Source of the DNA: Climacteris rufus
Taxonomy: Eukaryota; Chordata; Aves; Passeriformes; Climacteridae
DNA length: 64,000 nucleotides
Reading direction: 5' to 3'
NCBI GenBank assembly: GCA_013398175.1
Contig: VZRZ01002444.1
Coordinates: forward strand, 450,019 to 514,018
The notes under the pieces were generated by a model. The model had not been told where the DNA came from. It made no database searches and worked only from the letters and a program-made list of their open reading frames with translations. The position numbers and the translations under genes were made by a program. Below, piece after piece: positions 36,936-49,985 of the stretch (its first letter is position 1; each line of letters begins with the position of its first letter).

Positions 36936-39900
36936 GCCACATGGACAAACAGACCCTACAAGCAATGCAAGAACATGATTACAATACTAATAGCTAAATT
37001 ACAAAACAGAGCAAATCCCAGAAAGACAAAAAAAAAAAACAAAACAGCAAGCTTAGAATGGATGTGGAACAAGGAGACAAGATCAGAAGAAATACAAATC
37101 ACTCTTGTGCAAGCCAAGAAGTCAGGTAGAAATTGGAGGACAAGTGTTCAGCCACCGACTGGCAGAAGTGGCAGTCACAGGGACTTTGAAACATGGCTGG
37201 AACCTCTGTAAAGTGTCCAGCTTGTTTTTCAATTCAGGGAAGGGTAAGTTCATAGCTATCCAATCACCATAACAGTTCTCTTCCAGAGGATTCAACATTT
37301 CCTTATTTTCAGACTGAAGCAGAAATATCCTGTCAAGGAAAAAAAAGGCCAAATAAAAAAAAATCTAAACAAAAAGGGGGCTGTACCCTTGTCACGCAAC
37401 TCAGCTGCTTCCCAAACACACACCACTGTTATCTGTTTATTCTCAGCTGGAGCTTCCCCTCCACATCCACCTCCTCCCTCCTTTCACTTACAAACTGATA
37501 TGCCATTTAAGATCTATCTGCTGGCTCTGCCCACTGCATCCCCAGCATTTAAAATAAGCTGTGACAAACGCTGGGTAAACCCAGGCGCTATGAATACTGC
37601 AGAGCCGAGTGGCTGAGGGGTATTGCAGACTAGTCATATGCTTCAATATTTTGTCCCCAAGAACTCGGCCAATCCATTTAGCAATGGAGCAGGAGTCTAA
37701 TAATAGACACAAGGATACACAGGAGATAAATGTACACAAGACAAAAATAAACCACAGCCTTGTTATAATTTTAATACGGGAGCTAAACTGGGAAACGATA
37801 AATGAAGACCGTTTCCACAGTTGAGTCAAGAGGAAAATTTAACTCCCAACAGCCCAAGAGTGAATACAGACATTCAAAACTGGATGGGGATTTTCAGGAA
37901 GTTGGATGAGCATTAATTCTAAAACAACTTTTTCATTATTTCAAACGACACCAAAAACCCCAACACTTTAAAGAAGCAGACTTTAAACAACTGTGCATGT
38001 TCTCAGTCATCAAGTTGTGGGGCCACCATCCATATCAAGAAGTTGTTCTCAGCTCTCTGAAAGCAGTGTAGCTCCACAGCAGCTCATTTTAATCTCAGTC
38101 AGTGATCTCAAATTGAAGTTCTAATACACTCATATACATCTATAAACTCCCACATACATTTTTCCTTTATGAGTTTTAGCCTGTCTTCACTCTACATGGT
38201 TAACCACGCTCCTTCACAGCCCTGCCTTCGCTTTAGAAAACAATCTCTGGTGTTTATGAGATTAACTATTTCCCCATGGAAATTATCTGAGGGATAACTC
38301 TTCCCTTCCCACAGGAATACCCAGAAGAGCCTCAAAGATTTCACAACCTTAAGCCCTGCGTCATCATGAGTTATACTTCTGCATACACAAACATCTTCTG
38401 TGTGATCAAACAAGGAGGCAGAGCAGGGGCTGTGGGCTAACAGAGCTGTGATGCTCTGATCTGACCCCTGGCCAGATGTTTCCAGCCCAGGATTTCACCC
38501 AGCAGCTCTCACACACTCCCCGAACCTGAGGCCATGGGAACCACCACATTCTGCAGCAATCTGCCCCAGCATTCACCACCCTACCTCTCCACCCAGCCTT
38601 TCCTACATGTGACCCTGTACACAGCCAGGTGGTCCTCAAAAGGAGCTCCAACTCTGCACAGAAGTGGCTTTGTGACTGGCCATGGCGGGGCTCTCAGAGG
38701 GCATCTGAAAGGCATCTCCAGACAGCCCTGGTAGTTCTCCCATCTGATTCCCTCAAACTGTGGCTTTGCAGGTCAACATGCACAGGATCATTACCCAGAA
38801 GTGATGTGAGATGAGCCAGAGCAGATCCTCAACCACATTCAAGCCCATCCTCTGCTGAGCAACAACTGCTTGGCCCTCTCCTCCTCCCTTACCAGCCATC
38901 CCTGTCCACAGCTTCAAAGCTCACTAAAAGGTCTATCTGAGCACTAACAACCACAGGAGAATCCTTCTTCGGGTGACTCCCAGACTGCAAGGAAGTCCAC
39001 ACTGGCAGTGAAATAAGACTAGACCAGGCTAAATTTCACTGCATATTTACTCTGCTCAAATCATCCTACTAAAAAGGAGAAAACAGTCATGTTCCAGATG
39101 GGAGAGACTTTTTATAGCAAGCCATGGATATCTGGTATGCTTTGCTGAAGGTCTTTCATCATGCACACAAGGTATAATGCTATCTAGTAATCTGAGGAAA
39201 CATCCACGGGATTTTCAACCTCCTCTAGAAATTGAGATTCAACAGGAAACCACAAATACACCAGGCAATTAATTTTTCTTTACCAAATGTTTCCAGTCAT
39301 GTCGCAATTTTAACAGTAAGCAAACAGTTTGGGTTCTTTCCAGTTCTTGTGCAACAATATTCCTCATTTTTCATTTTATTTTTTAAAGTATCTGGCTGAG
39401 ATTTTTTTAAGAAAAGAGTTTAAAACAAGTTAGGAAGTCAGTGTGAATAGATCTTACTCTCCCTGTTAAACACTTAGACCACCCCCCAAAGTTTCCATAT
39501 CACGTAGCAGAGGTTTTTTACAAACAACCAAGTAAAGATTTTTCCCAGCTAAAAATACAGCAAGCAGCCTAAGAAATAAGAGAACAACCTATCTACCAAC
39601 ACAGGCAATGCTGAGCTATCTGAATCACATAAATAAAAGTCTCATTCAAACATTCCCCCACTCCCCTCCCATCACCATTCCAGGAGAACAAAGAAACATT
39701 AAGTCTTACTTTCCTGGTGTATATTTGATCAGACCTTCTGTTAACACAATATGACAACAGCAATGAAGGGAAGAATATCACAGCTAAACAACCGTCTACC
39801 ATTCCCCTTCCTTCTGCCGAGTCCGTGCTGACGCAAGGATGGAGCAGCTGCTGTCTGTTTTTAAACAGCTCCATATTTCATAAGAAGCTGCTGATTTCTG

Positions 39901-40559
39901 AAAGGACAGAAAACTCAGCCAATGGCTTACAAAATAAGAACCAAATGAAAGCAATTCAGGACACACTATTTAAACATCGTGTCCATTTGCTCAGCTTCCC
40001 TCCAGCGCACCACCACAGCTGAAATTCCTAAGACACGTCTGTCCTGTCTCCCTATACTCCGTTATCATCACAAGCACAACTTTTAAGTATTCATCTAACA
40101 CAGAGCAGAGGACACTGGAAAATCCCTCCCACAGCTCTAGATAAAACAAATGCTTGAAATATGGGAGAAAATAAACTTGTGTCCAGCCTGATGCAATCAC
40201 AGAAACTACTTCACCAGATTAACATAACCCTCCCCTAGGCGGATGTTCTGCTGCTGAGGGATGCTGTATCAACAACAAACAGACATTTGGGATGGAAAGA
40301 CTCCCCTTAAAGGACACAGCCACGTTGTCTCAAACTTTTGAAAACTTACAAAAAAAATATATAGCTATTGATATTAATTTATTTTTAATCAGGAATGTAT
40401 CAGGTATCTGGGAAGCCGCTCATCACCACTGAAATTCCACACTTCAGTTTTCTTAAAAATCTACATCACAGCATACAGGTCACTGGGTATTAGGACCCCA
40501 AAAGAAAGAAGCTTAAAGCTTTTCTGTTCTGAGTCTGCAGCTCTTACTCTGGCTGTTAA

Positions 40560-40860
40560 AAGCAATGGGTTACACCAGGCGAGTCCCTCCCGAGGGGCTC
40601 CAGACGCCCGCTGTCTCCTTTCTTCTTAATAGCTGCTGTAAGAATACTGCTTTTTTGGCTGTTTGTGTCATGTTGATTAGCTTAGATAACGGCTTGGGGA
40701 AGGAGCAGGGGGAAGAAGAGAGCATGTAGGGGGAGGAGGATTTAAAGAGGAAAAAAAAAAGGCTTTCATCTGCTCTAATAATTAGCAGGTCATGCTGAAA
40801 ATGATCAGCATCCCTTTAACGCAACTGCGCATGAAATGTGCAGAGCCCTGCTCAGGTCAC
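40560..40860. promoter_or_regulatory. Motif-dense segment, possible conserved enhancer
   Basis: The segment combines a CATCTG E-box (40777-40782), a TAATTA homeodomain core (40788-40793 area), an inverted repeat ATGCTGA...TCAGCAT (arms 40792-40798 and 40805-40811, made of MAF-type TGCTGA halves) and a TGCGCATG motif near 40827. It has no repeat and no open frame. I infer a candidate regulatory element. Conservation is untested. Confidence 0.25.
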
Positions 40861-42563
40861 TGCACCCATGCAAATCACTGAGTTATATCAGTCACTACAC
40901 CCTGTGGTTTACTAAACTTCTTTGCTTTCAGAAGGGCTCTAGCCAAGATCTGTCTACTGCCACACTCCCACGTGGGAGATGGGGGGTAACAAGAGTCTCC
41001 AACCTTGCTGCTCAGTCACAAGGGCAGTGGGCATAGAGGTGCCACGGCCAATCAAGAACTAATTAAAGGTTTGCAAAGGATCTCCAGATTCTCTGATGAA
41101 GAAGCACAGGAAAACACTGCAAAGCATTTGCCATTCCTGGTTTTATGATCCTCCTGTTCATCATCTGGAGGTTTTCCCAGGGAAACCATCAACAAGGAAA
41201 GATCAGACTGCCCTGAATGTGACAAAAATCTTCTGTAATTCATCACCATAGCTGTTGTCCCAGACATCTCTCTGCAGTGAATGCCTTGATTCATACAGAA
41301 CAGTCTCCCTACCCAAAACAGACTGCCAGCTGTGGGTCCCCAGGAGCACAGGCCTTGCATCAGGCAAGCTCGGCTACTACACTGAAGAAACCATCTGGGA
41401 CTTAGTACATAAGCCCTGGTGCAAAATGAGCAGTGGAGGAGGGAGGGAATTCAAAAACAGCAACAGAGCTCTGGTCATTTGGGCTCTCTCTCCTCCCCAC
41501 ATCATCTTTCGCCTTCAGAAAAGTCAGCAGTCATCTCCTGGCGGGGCAGGACCAGTTCCACTGGAGCAGAGGCCCTTTAATAGACCTGCCCTTCTCAAGA
41601 GGAGGTGAAAAGATGATAATGACAATGACAATTCTTCCTCTGATGTACTCACATCCTTCTATTAAGGACACATTACCTCAAAGGTCAGTAATTGCCAGCC
41701 AGAGCCAGCTCTGCCTTGACAACCCATCTTCAAAACACACGGAGTGCCTGCCTGTGCACAGGACAGGGAGAGACTGCCCTCAACGTGCAGGCTGGAAAGA
41801 GAATTCCCTTTGGTCGTGGTGAGGGCTGCATCTTCTCAACTGTCTGTAATTTCAGCAGCTTTCTCTTACTTCAAAATTGTTCTTCTGCCTCAGCTTAACA
41901 TATACCCCCAAAGTGGCACACACCTTCAAAGTGTTGCTGTTTCAAAGAAGCCCAGAAAGATGGAAATTAAGAGATTAATTTCGAATAAAGCAAGGGGCTA
42001 AGTCATTGTGCCCAGAGTTACCAGACATGCCATCCTGCTTTATGGAGACAGGAGCAACTCACCAGGCACCACAGGGGCAGGGGACACTCCCGACAAGGAG
42101 GTCAGTGGGCCACAGGGACCAAGGAAACAGCATAAAGGCAGTTCTAGGAGCAAACCAGGAACCCTTTGTAGGAGTGGAAAAAACCATCATATAAGCAGAA
42201 GAGACTGTTATCACACAAACTCCCTCTGCACATCTCAGCAAAACAGAAAACAACAACACTGCAATGGTCACAAGAGCACCAAGGAGGAGCCAAAGCAAAC
42301 TGAAGTACAAAACACATCCCTCTGTGGTACCAACATTTACCTGGGAAAGGGGAAACTTCATCCAAGAGGGCAGTGTGGAGTTCCTCAGTGACAAACCTCA
42401 GCAATTATTAGAAAGGCATCATCCATACATAATTTTGAATTTAATTTAATTAGGCACCCTGCTAACTTCATTACTTATTTAACCGGACTGCTCATTCAAT
42501 TTACATTGCTACTGTTTCAGATAACTGCTCTGGGCCCCACACAGTGGGAAATACACGAGAGGA

Positions 42564-42619
42564 CACATTTGGGAACGCTGTAGCCCCAAGCCACATTTGG
42601 GTATATTGTAGCCCTAAGC
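42564..42619 (+). repeat. 28-bp tandem duplication, diverged
   Basis: Two adjacent 28-bp copies (42564-42591 and 42592-42619) share 'cacatttggg' at the start and 'gtagccc..aagc' at the end, with five differences. It is an older slippage duplication with no coding role. Confidence 0.85.
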
Positions 42620-45118
42620 CCACACTCCCCTGACACTCAGCATTTCTCCTGGGACAAAGGCATTGACCATGCCTTAGGTTTGATGCCTCCCATTTCTGTA
42701 CCTGCATGCAGAGAAGACCACAAGAGCTCAAAGAGTTAAAAAAATAGACAAAAAAATCCCAAATAAACCCCTCAGATTTATCACTGCTAATGCTTGTGTA
42801 CACCAGTCAAAGCAGCAGCCTCCTACACAGTTGCCAGCTTCTTGTTTTTCACCCAGGAAGTACAGAAAAATAATACTCCATGGGGCTTGGGGGAGTATCT
42901 ATCAGAGCACTTCACTCACCACCCAAGAGCATTCTTATAAAACCATCGTCTCCAGAACATGACACATCGGGTCAGGACAGAAATCAAGAAAGGTCTCACG
43001 CAAGCAACTGCTCCCGCCACACTGCTGGGCCGGGCAGGTCAGCAGCCTGGAGCCAAACCTTTCACACCAAATCAAAGCCAGGAACGGAGGATCCGGCTCC
43101 CCAAAGCCTCTCTGGCCAGTGTGTGCCTCTCCTTCCTACTGCTTCAGACAGTCACATCCCTCCTCCTCTGGCAGCTCTGCCTGCCCTCGCCAGCTGCTCA
43201 GACAGGGCAGCATTTTCCCAGGCAACTTCAGGAGTCTCCTCAAAGGACTGAGTCCAAAGCCTCAATTCCCTGCCCTATCAGAAGGGATGCAGCATCATGG
43301 CTGTGAAATGGAAAAGAGGAAACAGCACCTCAAGCAGATTCCTGAAAGAGCCTGAAGTATGTAGGAAGATACCTCAGCCTCAGACTGCAAGATCTGTCCC
43401 AGAAAATTCATACACATATAAAATGATCCTTGACTGACAGAAGTAAGAGAGTGTGACATGGTACAGACACCAGCCTCAAATTAGGTAATCCTCTGTTGTG
43501 TTTGGGTTTTTTTTAATTCCTTCAGCAAAACGTTTCTTCTTTAAATCAAACTGCTCTGGGAATTCTGAGCATTCATTTAAAAAAACGGGAAGAAAAAGCT
43601 GGAGAGCAGCACAAAGCCAGGAACCCCCTAGGACACCCCTTCCACTCCTTGTGCAACAGCCCTGTTAGCAGGGAGGTGCTGCTCACCACAGTGCACAGGA
43701 GCTGCCTGCACAGCCTGCAATGAGCATCATTGCCTCAGGCAGCGTCTTCAAGACACTCGTTACATCCATTTTTCACTCTCCAAATCAACTCCAGACCCAA
43801 AAATAATTTAAGAGCTCAAGAGTTCAATGTAATTTGCTCCAATCAATGCACAGGGCTTGTATGAAGCATCAGAAATTTAGAAGAGCACCCTTATGAACAG
43901 AGGAGTCCCCACCTGGCATTTTGGAATCTGCTACATCAATGGAAAAATATACAGACCCACTGTTTTTTTATTTTGAGGTTACCTAGTAAACGAAAGGACT
44001 GAAATCGTCTCTATCAAGATCAACAATTCTGTAATGAAACCAACACACAGTCAACTGTAGCAATACCTCAGTCACTACAATGCCTTCAAGGAGAACCAGC
44101 ATCAGAAGAAGTGATGAGTTTTCCAGCTACCTCCTATAAAAATGAGACTGTCTAGCTCACAACCTCCCTCTGATCTTGTGTTCAAGATGCTCAAAATTAA
44201 ACCTCTTACCGAAGAAAATAAAATATAGTATTTTGTTTCATTAGCATGCAACCTCCCCCAAGTGCAATATGGACCATTTGCCTGTTCCTTGTGAAAATTA
44301 AGTTGCAAAATGATTTGCACAGCATTAGGGAAACTGTAAGCACTACAGTTCCCATCAATGGGGAAGGAGACTCAGTCTCACAGCAAAGCCATCTCTGTTG
44401 GCCTGTCCTTGTAGACAATGGTGGCAGAGGTGAATTGTGACATCAGAAGATGGACAAAGCTTTGTTATCCAGCCTGGGACAGGGCTGAAGTGACAATACC
44501 AGCATTATTTCATACTTCACAAGGAGAAAGGATCACACAGACTGCACTGAAATCGAGAATCTTGGCAATCCTCATCTCCTATGGCAAACAGTTCTCAGGG
44601 GCCTCCTCCAAGCTCCTCCAGCAGGAAGAGGGGAACTTCTAACACCTAATTGCTGACATTTAATAATGTGAAGCTCCAGCCATCAAGTTGACACTGCAGC
44701 AGGGAATGCAGCTAACAGGTATACAGTTGCAGGCTCCCAGAGTATGGATTTCAATTTACAGTTTAAAAAAGGAGAGAGGAAACTAATCTACAAAAACAAT
44801 CAGCTTTATCTGGGATATTTATCCACACATACCATGTGGCCACACCATAATGTGAACACTTGTGTGGATTACACATTTCTCCTCCACTAGCACTGTCCAA
44901 GACATGCTCACATCTGGAATCCTTTATGTTTTAAATGGCTACTTCTGCCTTCTCCTTGGTGCCAAAATGCCTTGAGGAAGCAGCACATGCATGGGGGAGG
45001 AAAGGAGCAGGAGAACAGTCAGTAAGGTACCAAAACACTTTAGGTATCAACATAATGAACACAGTAGGCAACTTGAGCAGCAGACGTCCACCCGTGTGCC
45101 TGTAGGCAGAGGTGCTGA

Positions 45119-45135
45119 GGTTCAGAAGAAGGTCA
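45119..45135 (+). promoter_or_regulatory. DR5 retinoic-acid-receptor-type element
   Basis: GGTTCA and AGGTCA are arranged as a direct repeat with a 5-bp spacer (GAAGA). Both halves fit RGKTCA, the half-site for RAR/RXR heterodimers, and DR5 is the classical RAR spacing. By simple base-frequency reasoning, about 0.1 such perfect DR5 matches are expected in 64 kb on both strands, so it is suggestive and not proof. It lies upstream of the start exon of a RAR co-repressor gene. Confidence 0.35.
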
Positions 45136-48100
45136 CACTGTGTGAAAGTTACAGTACTCCTGTAGCTTACAATAAAAAGCAAAGTCACATTACTCCTAAG
45201 TAAACCCAGTGTTTGTTATTTCTGTTTCCATGTTTGCTATGTAAAGCTCTAGAGCCAAGCAGGAACATTTCCTGCCCAGCTAATGTCAATCACTTACCAA
45301 CCTAGGCTTGTACCTGGACTTTTCTATGACAGAGGAGTCACAATGAGTTTCACAGGCAGCCCAAGGTATGCAGCATTCCACAATACAAAGCACAAAAAAG
45401 TGGAATACAAGTCCTTGCCAAGGCTGCCCCAGCTCAGCTGCTGCCATCAAGGTCCTTTAAAAGCAAGAACTTTGTAATGCATCTCTCTGGCTGCTCGGAG
45501 AGACAGCATTAAAACAGAAAGCCACACAATGCTCATACTAATGTTTCCATCTGCTCAGAGCCTGCTTTTTTTTTAAGGACAAAATAAAGCCAAGTGTGTT
45601 GTGATGATCCTGTGCTCAGACACTTGGGTGCCTCAATCCTTTTAGGCATCTCCAGAGATTTTCAAAGCACCCCAGAGGCACGCACATGAACAAACATTTA
45701 AAGGGAGATGCACGTTGAGAGGTCCAGTGGCAGGTCTATAGGGGATGTTTGGCATAAGAAGCTCAAGACAGAGGACCATGCAAAAGCCCCCTGCCTTCAA
45801 TCACATGTGGGCTGGCCCTCCCAACAGGCTCACTCACACAGCCTGCCCCTTGCCTTGCTCCAGTCACCCCAGCAAAGACACAAGTGACCCCAGCTAGCCT
45901 TTCACTCTTTGCTTTCAATGTCCAGCCTTCAAAGAAACCTGACCCAAAGTCCAACGAGGTTAATGGACAGGCACATGTTGACGTCAGCGAGGTCCCTGGA
46001 TAAGGTCACTGCAGTGTTTGCCTTATCTTGAAATTGGCACTGCCTGGAAGCCAAGGAACAAAGTTAAGACTGATCAGAGATTTGCTGTCTTCACCTTCCT
46101 GAGGTCCAGCCTGTCTTCTGCACACAGGGCTCAGGCAAGAGGGCACTGATATTAGAAGGCTTTTTCAATACCATCCATACGGATTTCTCCACATCAAGCA
46201 ACCAACATGGCCAGACTCAGAAATCAAACCCTGTAGACAAGACATCAGGTTGCAGGGAAAACTGCATGTAAAATGTTGACATGCATTTCATCTCGTGAGC
46301 CAAAGTGCCAACATCCAGTCTCTAAAATTTTCAAGACTTGGCTTCCTCAGCGGTTCAAGGGTTACTTCCAGCATTGTCTACCAGAAACAGCAGACATGCC
46401 CTGGTTTGAACACAGCATGTAACATTGGGACTGACAGTCCCAAATATTTGCCTCGTAAGGCCAGAGTTTGCAGGGCAGAGACGTTATTTACTTTTGGAGT
46501 TTAATTCTATCCAAGGTGATTTTTGGGCTGCACTCCAGGGACATTTACCTCCTGCACCAGCCTACCCTGTCACAGACACCAGGAACCCAGTTATTCATCA
46601 ACCCTTTGACTGAAAAAAAAAAAAAATGACATAATTACTAAAGTCAGCTCTTTGATAGAGACTCCCTGAAGATCCTCATGTGACAAGAGACAGGAGCTCA
46701 GAGACAAGCACTCCTCTGCTCCCATGCCAGAACACCTGTTTATTTGGATGCCAAATTCTGATGGCTCAAAAACAATTTTAAGAAGTACGAGCCATCTTTC
46801 TCCCCTGCTTCTTTTGAAGATGATGGATGCATCTGGTTGGAAAGCTGAGCAGCAGCACACAAAAAGGCCTTTTTAACACCCCCACAGCCCACAAGCAAGA
46901 CACGCAAAGCAGTCACTATCAAAGATCAAGTCCTCATAAGACCTGAAATACAAACAGATCATACAGAACAGCATTTCTGAGTATTTGTGTACTGAAGCTA
47001 GTTTTCTACAGCGGCCAAAAAACCCAAAGAGCCTAAGGCAACCCCAGGCAGGACATGCAGGCTCAGTGCAAGTGTTCACTCTAACAGGGAAATAAACAGT
47101 GAACCACCCTCCTCCCCTGTACATACACACGTGCAGCTCAGCACAGAGGCTGGAGCTCCTCAGCCCTGTGTAACCTGCCCCAGGCCGTAGGCATGGAACA
47201 GGATGATGGTTTACTGGGTGTTAGCACAGCCTGCACCCAATGTTTGCAGAGCCTTTACACAATGCAGACAGCACACCCAGGACCAGTGCAGGGGCTTGCA
47301 TTGGGCTGTACTCAAAACATCCACCAGCAACTTGGATGTCAGCAATAGTCAGAAGCTACAGAAGAAAGCTTCTCAGAAGGAAGAACCTTGCTAAGAGCAG
47401 CAATACTGGCCAGTCCAGGAGTCTTAATCAGTTTTAAACAAGGCACTGCATCAGTAAAGGTCCACAACTACCATAAGACCAGGACAACATGAAGAGGTAA
47501 TCAATGAACATCTACCAGGAACTGTGGCAGAACAAACAGACAGCAAACAAAGACAGGAGGTGCACGGCCTTTAGCCAGCCCTCAGCCTATCTGTAACACC
47601 CCAAAAGAACAGTGTGGTCATTCTAGGACCCTACCAAAGGCCATCAGTTCCTAGAGCAGAGCCTGAGGAACAACAGCATGTTACCAAGCCACAAAACTCG
47701 ACTTTACAGTGTTCACAACATCACACCAACCGAGAAAACCTTTACCTACAGAGGCTGCCAAGCTCTGCCCACACTGGTGCTGTTCGCGCTTCACAGCGGT
47801 GAAGGCGTCTGGCAGCAAAGCCCATCGCAGCCAAACCAAGAGAAGGTCACCAAGGGGAGGGCGGGAGCTCTGGAGAAAATGTACAGCATTGTTGGGAAAG
47901 CAGCAGGAATGTGGCACAAAGGTAACTGCTACAGCCTGGGGCCGCCAGATGAAAGCAGGATCAATACTCCACTATGTTGTTTAACCTGTTTATTGGGGGG
48001 GAGGTGGAGATAAATGAGTATTTGAGTTGCCAGAGGGTACACTTTCACCCCAATCTGAGTCAGCCAGAGCCGAGTTCCTGCCCAGCAACACCATCGCAGC

Positions 48101-48182
48101 CAAGTGATTTCAGCCTTACAGTTCACTTAACCACAGAATACAAAGAGCCAGTAACCCAGCAGTCGATAATGGAATAAACTAT

Positions 48183-48195
48183 AGGTCAGTGACCA
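48183..48195 (+). promoter_or_regulatory. IR1 nuclear-receptor-type element
   Basis: AGGTCA-G-TGACCA is an inverted repeat of nuclear-receptor half-sites with a one-base spacer, one base short of a perfect IR1, the arrangement preferred by FXR/RXR. It is a motif match only. Confidence 0.22.
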
Positions 48196-49961
48196 GGAGA
48201 AAACACACCATTTAAAATTATTCCAATATTGACAGGCACAGGAAACAGGCCTGTATTTTTATTTATTTATTTTAACCAGCCTATCTGCTCAGAGGCAGTG
48301 CTGAGCCAGCTGCTAAAATTACAAGGTTAGATTCTCAGAGTCTGTGGGTGAACTGCGTGATGCCAGCACACACTTTGAGCCATCAAAGCACAGCACTGGC
48401 AAGCAGGGCCGAGTGCGCACGTGATCAGCCCCAACACGGCTTGCACGCACTTGCTTATCAGAACATCAGCATGCGAAGGTTAGGGGGTACCTGAGCGTGT
48501 AGCACAGCTCTGCCAAGCTGCCTTTGAAAGCCTGGCCTGCAGCCAAAAGGGAGAGCACAAACTCACTCAAAACACTCAGCCAGAAGCCCAGCCAGGCTCA
48601 TTTATAGCTCCATTTCCTCTCAAGGCTGCTTTTCCCCTGGAAAATGCTGCAGTGGCAATTTGCACCTTAGGATTAAAGATCACTATGGCTCTCTAGCAAC
48701 TGAAAACACCCAGAAAAGGCCCTTTCCCCTCCCAAGTCTAAGGAGCGTTTCTTCCATTGCACAAGAGCAAAGTGAGGAGGAGGTGACACCAACAACCGCA
48801 CAGGCACTAAGCAGAGAACATTTCAGCTGAAGTTCACATGGTACCACAAATTAACCCTATTTCCTCAAAATCAAACAAGACAATGTGAGTTTGGCAGGGT
48901 GGTTCAGACAAGCAGTGGGCACTAATCCTGTCCAACCTCTCAGCTCTATCAAGTAAAGCAAAACCAGCTGCACCATGTGCACCAAGCAGAGCTTCCAGCC
49001 TCTAAGACCAAAGAAGCATTCAGTACGACGCGATGCTTGCACCCCACCACACAAGTAAAATTACATTACAATTCAAGTTAAATTTTAACACATTCAGACA
49101 CAGGGTGTCAATGCCTATTCCTACTGTTTGCAGAGCTGGCTGCTGCAGTCCTCTGGCCAACCTCCCGACACTGAACGTGATCCAGAGTGCTCTTCATCCG
49201 TGCTGGCACCATCGCAGCCATGGCTCCCTGTGCTAACCAACCTGCCTGGGCTGAGACAGGCAGTGCCAGCAGCGTGGCACTGAAGCATCATTTCTCAACA
49301 GCAGCAAAGGGAATGCAAAGCCAAGACTGATGACTTCTCCAGGAGAGCACTGAGGAAATAAATTATACTGTTTTCAAAATCCGTTTTTCCTCAAAAATAC
49401 TTGCTTACCAGAGGGGAAAGACTTCAAGGCTGAATTTAGTGCTCAGGAAAAAGACCAGATTAAGAACCCCAGGGACCACTTGCTCTGTTTCTTTTCCAGC
49501 AGAAGTGAAATAGCACTGAAATACTGGCCAGGTGGATCTCCCGTGGACCACTGAGGTGAAAGCTACTGACACAGGGGGCCACAATGGAATTCAGCTTCCA
49601 CTGCAGCCGCTCCTTGGCATCTCTGTCACCGCTGCTAATAAGGCCACTGCGATTCCCACCAGCAGGAGAAGCACCTGCCCGTTAACAACTGGACTCCTGC
49701 CACTGCCTGGCTGCACACATGCCACCCTGTGCCACGAGACAGCTCTGGCTGCCCACTGCCAGCCCGACCGGACCTGAGCCTGGCGGATCCCATGGCTGCC
49801 CCCTTCCCTCCCAAATGGGAAGGGAAAGCACAGCCTTTGTTCAGTGTCTGCTCCTTCCTCTCATTTGCTTGGGAAATAACCAGCAGGTAAACAACACCCA
49901 GCTTGCAATTTGTTTACCAACATAGAAAACTCCCACCTTTCAGCTTTTATTTCTTTACTTC

Positions 49962-49985
49962 TTTTTTGTTGTTGTTGTTTTTTGG
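49962..49985 (+). repeat. T-rich tract with (GTT)n
   Basis: T6 is followed by four GTT units and T6. Simple repeat. Confidence 0.8.
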
